From: AC-51 sp036265325
GTDB taxonomy: Bacteria > Actinomycetota > UBA4738 > HRBIN12
Reading direction: 5' to 3'
Length of the DNA: 64,000 nucleotides
Assembly (NCBI GenBank): GCA_036265325.1
Contig: DATAPH010000013.1
Span: forward strand, 32,255-96,254
Shown here: positions 61,164 to 64,000 of the stretch, piece by piece
Layout of the letters: every line of letters starts with the position of its first letter
How positions within the stretch are numbered: the first letter of the stretch is position 1
The notes under the pieces: model-generated
Database searches by the model: none
The model's input: the letters and a program-made list of their open reading frames with translations, nothing else
What the model was told of the DNA's origin: nothing
Program-made: the position numbers and the translations under genes

Positions 61164-63122
61164 TCAGACGTCCAGGTTCTGGACGTACTGAGCGTTGGTC
61201 TCGATGAACGCGCGCCGCGACGGCACGTCCTCGCCCATCAACACGGTGAACAGACGGTCCGCGGTAGCGGCGTCGTCGAGGGTGACCTGGAGCAGCGTGC
61301 GGTGCTCGGGATCCATGGTGGTGTCCCATAGCTGGGACGCGTCCATCTCGGCGAGTCCCTTGAATCGCTGCGGGTCGAGCTTCTTGCCGTCGGCGTTCGC
61401 CTCGCGCCACTCGTCCCACTCGCGCTCCGTGTAGAAGTAGTGCTCCTGCTTCCCTTCTTTGACGAGGTACAGGGGCGGCTGTGCGAGGTACATGTATCCC
61501 GCGTCGATCAGCTCGCGCATGTTCCGGAAGAAGAACGTCAGGAGCAGCGTCCGGATGTGGGCGCCGTCGACGTCGGCGTCGGCCATGATCACGATGCGGT
61601 GGTAGCGCGCCTTCTCGAGGTCGAACTCGTCGCCGACCCCGGTGCCGATCGCGGTGATGAGCGCCTGGATCTCGAGGTTCTCCAAGATCTTGTGCAGCCG
61701 GGCCTTCTCGACGTTGAGGATCTTGCCACGGATGGGCAGAATCGCCTGCGTCGCAGGGTTACGCGCCGACTTGGCGGAGCCGCCGGCCGAGTCGCCTTCG
61801 ACGATGTAGAGCTCACAGCTGCCGGGGTCGTTGAGCTGACAGTCCGCGAGCTTGCCGGGGAGCGAGCCGCCCTCGAGGAACGACTTGCGGCGGGTGAGGT
61901 CGCGCGCCTGCTTGGCCGCCATGCGCGCCTTCGCGGCCTGCTGCGACTTCTGGACGATGCGCTTTGCCTCGCCGGGGTGTTCTTCGAGCCATTCGGCGAA
62001 CCGCGCGTTGACGGTAGTCTCGACGAGCGATCGCATGGACGCGTTACCGAGCTTGGTCTTGGTCTGGCCCTCGAACTGCGGGTCCTTGAGCTTCACCGAC
62101 ACGATCGCGATCAGGCCCTCGCGGACGTCCTCGCCGATCAGGTTGTCGTCCTTCTCCTTGAGGACGCCCTTGGCGCGTGAGTAGCGGTTGAGGACGTTGG
62201 TGAGGGACTTCTTGAAGCCCTCCTCGTGCATGCCGCCCTCGTGCGTGTTGATCGTGTTGGCGAAGGAGTAGACGGACTCGCTGTAGCCAGTCGTCCACTG
62301 CATCGCGATCTCGACCTCGCTGTCGTCGGTCTTGGTCTCGACGGGGATGATCCGGTTGACCGTCTCCTTGCCCTGACCGAGGTACTTCACGAAATCCACG
62401 AGGCCACCGTTGGCCTTGAAGACCTCCTTGGACTTGTCGCGCTCGTCGACGAGCTGGATCTCAACGCCCTTGTTGAGGAAGCTCAGCTCGTGCAGGCGCT
62501 CCGCCAAGATCTCCTTACGGAATTCGACGGTCTCGGTGAAGACCTCCGGGTCGGGCCAGAAGCGAACCAGCGTGCCGGTCTTCTGGGCGGCCTTGCCTTT
62601 GGTGAGTTTCTTGGTGACCTTGCCTCGGGCGAACGCCATGGTGTGGATAGCCCCGTCGCGCCGGACCTCGACCTCGAGCTTCTCGGAAAGCGCGTTGACC
62701 ACCGAAACACCGACGCCGTGCAGGCCGCCGGATATGGAGTAGCCGCCGCCGCCGAACTTGCCGCCGGCGTGCAGCACGGTGAGCACGACCTCGAGGGCCG
62801 ACCGGCGGTCCTTCGCGCCGGGGATCGCCTTGACGGGGATGCCGCGGCCGTTGTCCTGGACGCTCGCCGATCCGTCGGTGTGCAGCGTGACGACGATCCG
62901 GTCGCAGAAGCCAGCCATCGCCTCGTCGATCGCGTTGTCGACGACCTCGTACACGAGGTGGTGCAGGCCTCGGACGCTGGTGGTGCCGATGTACATGCCG
63001 GGCCGCTTGCGGACCGGCTCGAGGCCTTCGAGAACCTGGATGTTCTGGGCGTCGTAGCCCGTGGACTTGGTGCGGCGAGACTTCGCAGGTGTCTTGGGTG
63101 CTGCCTTCGTTGCGGTGGCCAA
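61164..63122 (-). CDS. gyrB: DNA gyrase subunit B
   Basis: 652 residues from TTG 63122, next to GGAGGACG; the open frame also allows ATG 63161, so the first residues are uncertain. A Lys-rich extension (TKAAPKTPAKSRRTKS) precedes the usual VLEGLEPVRKRPGMYIG. ATP site: NAIDEAMAG and ISGGLHGVGVSVVNAL. TOPRIM metal site: EGDSAGGSAK and DADVDGAHIRTLLL. Supplies ATP-driven strand passage with GyrA. Confidence 0.98.
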   Translation of the reverse strand: MATATKAAPKTPAKSRRTKSTGYDAQNIQVLEGLEPVRKRPGMYIGTTSVRGLHHLVYEVVDNAIDEAMAGFCDRIVVTLHTDGSASVQDNGRGIPVKAIPGAKDRRSALEVVLTVLHAGGKFGGGGYSISGGLHGVGVSVVNALSEKLEVEVRRDGAIHTMAFARGKVTKKLTKGKAAQKTGTLVRFWPDPEVFTETVEFRKEILAERLHELSFLNKGVEIQLVDERDKSKEVFKANGGLVDFVKYLGQGKETVNRIIPVETKTDDSEVEIAMQWTTGYSESVYSFANTINTHEGGMHEEGFKKSLTNVLNRYSRAKGVLKEKDDNLIGEDVREGLIAIVSVKLKDPQFEGQTKTKLGNASMRSLVETTVNARFAEWLEEHPGEAKRIVQKSQQAAKARMAAKQARDLTRRKSFLEGGSLPGKLADCQLNDPGSCELYIVEGDSAGGSAKSARNPATQAILPIRGKILNVEKARLHKILENLEIQALITAIGTGVGDEFDLEKARYHRIVIMADADVDGAHIRTLLLTFFFRNMRELIDAGYMYLAQPPLYLVKEGKQEHYFYTEREWDEWREANADGKKLDPQRFKGLAEMDASQLWDTTMDPEHRTLLQVTLDDAATADRLFTVLMGEDVPSRRAFIETNAQYVQNLDV

Positions 63123-63248
63123 ACGTCCTCCGATCGGGGCCGCGCGCAACCGCGGCGGCATCGCTGGGGGCGTGCGCGGGGGGACCGGGCACGACCCCTC
63201 TATGCTACCCGAGCAGGGGTCCTGATGACCGTAACGGACGTCACGAAA

Positions 63249-63608
63249 TCAGCGGGTTGACCTGCGGTTTTCGTGCGTTCCGACGACGATCCGGATGGTC
63301 GCGATCACGCCGCCGCCCAAGGCCTCGTCGGCGCGTTTGCGGATCTCCTCCGCGAGGTAGGTCGCCTGCGATCCCCACGGGCCGTCCGCGGCGCGCACGA
63401 CGAGACAGCCGGCCTCCAGAGACACCGGGGCGGTGGCCTCCGCGAGACGTTCGCCGACCAGTTCCGGCCACGCTTTGGTGAGCGTCGCGACGGGCATCCC
63501 CCGGCGGAACAGGTCTTCGCCCAGGAGCTCGTCGACCACGTCGCCGAGCGCGACGGGCCGCCCCGTGCGCGGATCGCGACGCTGCCCGAAGCCGGTCGAA
63601 TGTGGCAT
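63249..63608 (-). CDS. DUF721 / DciA-like protein
   Basis: 119 residues. The DUF721 block is VVDELLGEDLFRRGMPVATL, TKAWPELVGERLAEATAP and LEAGCLVVRAADGPWGSQ. The family includes DciA, the ancestral loader of the replicative helicase DnaB in bacteria that lack DnaC/DnaI. Its place between recF and gyrB is the standard actinobacterial one. Starts seven bases after the recF stop. Confidence 0.85.
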   Translation of the reverse strand: MPHSTGFGQRRDPRTGRPVALGDVVDELLGEDLFRRGMPVATLTKAWPELVGERLAEATAPVSLEAGCLVVRAADGPWGSQATYLAEEIRKRADEALGGGVIATIRIVVGTHENRRSTR

Positions 63609-63615
63609 CTCGGCG

Positions 63616-64000
63616 TCAGCCTCGCACTGTGACCGTGCCGGCGCGCACGTCCCAAACCTGCGTCGCCTGTTTCGGCACGTCTGCGTCGTCGGCGACGCTG
63701 ATCACGACCTGGCCGGGTCGTGCCGCGAGACGAGCGGCGACGTGGTCCCGTCGTGACGGGTCGAGCGCGCTGTACGGGTCGTCGGCGATCACGATCGGCG
63801 GCTCACCGATCGCGGCCTCGACCGCATCGGCGACCGCGAGACGTAGCGACAGCGCCGCCACCCAGGTTTCGCCATGGCTGGCGAACCCACGGGCGCCGAG
63901 GTCCCGTACCGCGAGCTCGAGGTCGTCTCGATGGGGCCCGACGAGCGACGCACGGCGCTGGAGCTCATCGCCGCGGCGTTCCGCGAGCCGCTCGCGGAAC
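63616..64000 (-). CDS. recF: RecF, C-terminal part (cut by window edge)
   Basis: The frame is open to the window end and reads FRERLAERRGDELQRR, GPHRDDLELAV, the ABC signature-like SHGETWVAALSLRLA, and Walker B PPIVIADDPYSALD before the stop at 63616-63618. RecF is an SMC-like ATPase that loads RecA at gaps with RecO and RecR. About 128 of roughly 370 residues are visible; the N-terminus and dnaN/dnaA should lie beyond base 64000. Confidence 0.92.
   Translation of the reverse strand, partial: FRERLAERRGDELQRRASLVGPHRDDLELAVRDLGARGFASHGETWVAALSLRLAVADAVEAAIGEPPIVIADDPYSALDPSRRDHVAARLAARPGQVVISVADDADVPKQATQVWDVRAGTVTVRG

Overview
The window is a dense, high-GC stretch of a bacterial chromosome, almost certainly from an actinomycetote. 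The evidence is a CrgA septation protein, a DUF3566 protein beside tRNA-Ile and gyrA, an Fe-S type APS reductase, a coenzyme-F420-type dehydrogenase, GyrA with Ala at the quinolone-sensing serine, and many start codons lying only 6-10 nt downstream of a TAnnnT -10 box (leaderless transcripts). The gyrA end resembles the classic order near the origin: recF, DUF721/DciA, gyrB and gyrA read leftward from the right edge, so dnaA and oriC should lie just beyond base 64000. The exact class cannot be fixed from this window; a deep-branching lineage such as Thermoleophilia or Acidimicrobiia relatives is a guess.

Layout. (1) 1-6.3 kb: histidine biosynthesis hisD(partial)-C-B-H-A-F-I, mostly with ATGA overlaps, then a cation/Ca2+ exchanger, then hisG. 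(2) 6.4-10.8 kb: a delta-60 repeat secreted protein, a 27-residue membrane peptide, isocitrate lyase with a complex leader, and an MFS exporter. (3) 10.8-16.2 kb: an assimilatory sulfur operon (APS reductase, sirohaem sulfite reductase, FrhB-like F420 dehydrogenase, precorrin-2 dehydrogenase, SUMT) preceded by a Cys-Cys leader peptide and terminator that look like a cysteine-sensing attenuator. (4) 16-35 kb: HAD, two GNATs and an acyl-CoA ligase divergent from a heterodimeric ABC exporter, then penicillin-acylase-like hydrolase, crgA, glutamate dehydrogenase, S9 peptidase, an orphan molybdenum hydroxylase, a sorbosone-dehydrogenase-like protein and two small conserved genes.

(5) 35-44 kb is the most unusual part. 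Two membrane proteins with a sensor-like outside domain and long cytoplasmic coiled coils end in almost the same 13-residue tail. They flank an M23 peptidase and lie next to a three-domain secreted enzyme (DNRLRE + GH99-like + phosphoesterase). The last two genes have sigma-28/WhiG-like promoters with identical 16-nt spacing. (6) 44-55 kb: methyltransferases, amine oxidase, HIT proteins, M19 dipeptidase, a 23-residue repeat protein, DUF3352, and an N-acylamino-acid racemase coupled to its GNAT partner. (7) 55-64 kb: tRNA-Ile, small membrane proteins, an MFS transporter and the gyr/recF block.

At least six clear gene relics occur: a PQQ-propeller protein, a PPOX-like protein, an M15C peptidase, an alpha/beta hydrolase-adenylate cyclase fusion, a frameshifted methyltransferase and an RTX-like protein. 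No rRNA, CRISPR array, insertion sequence or prophage was seen.
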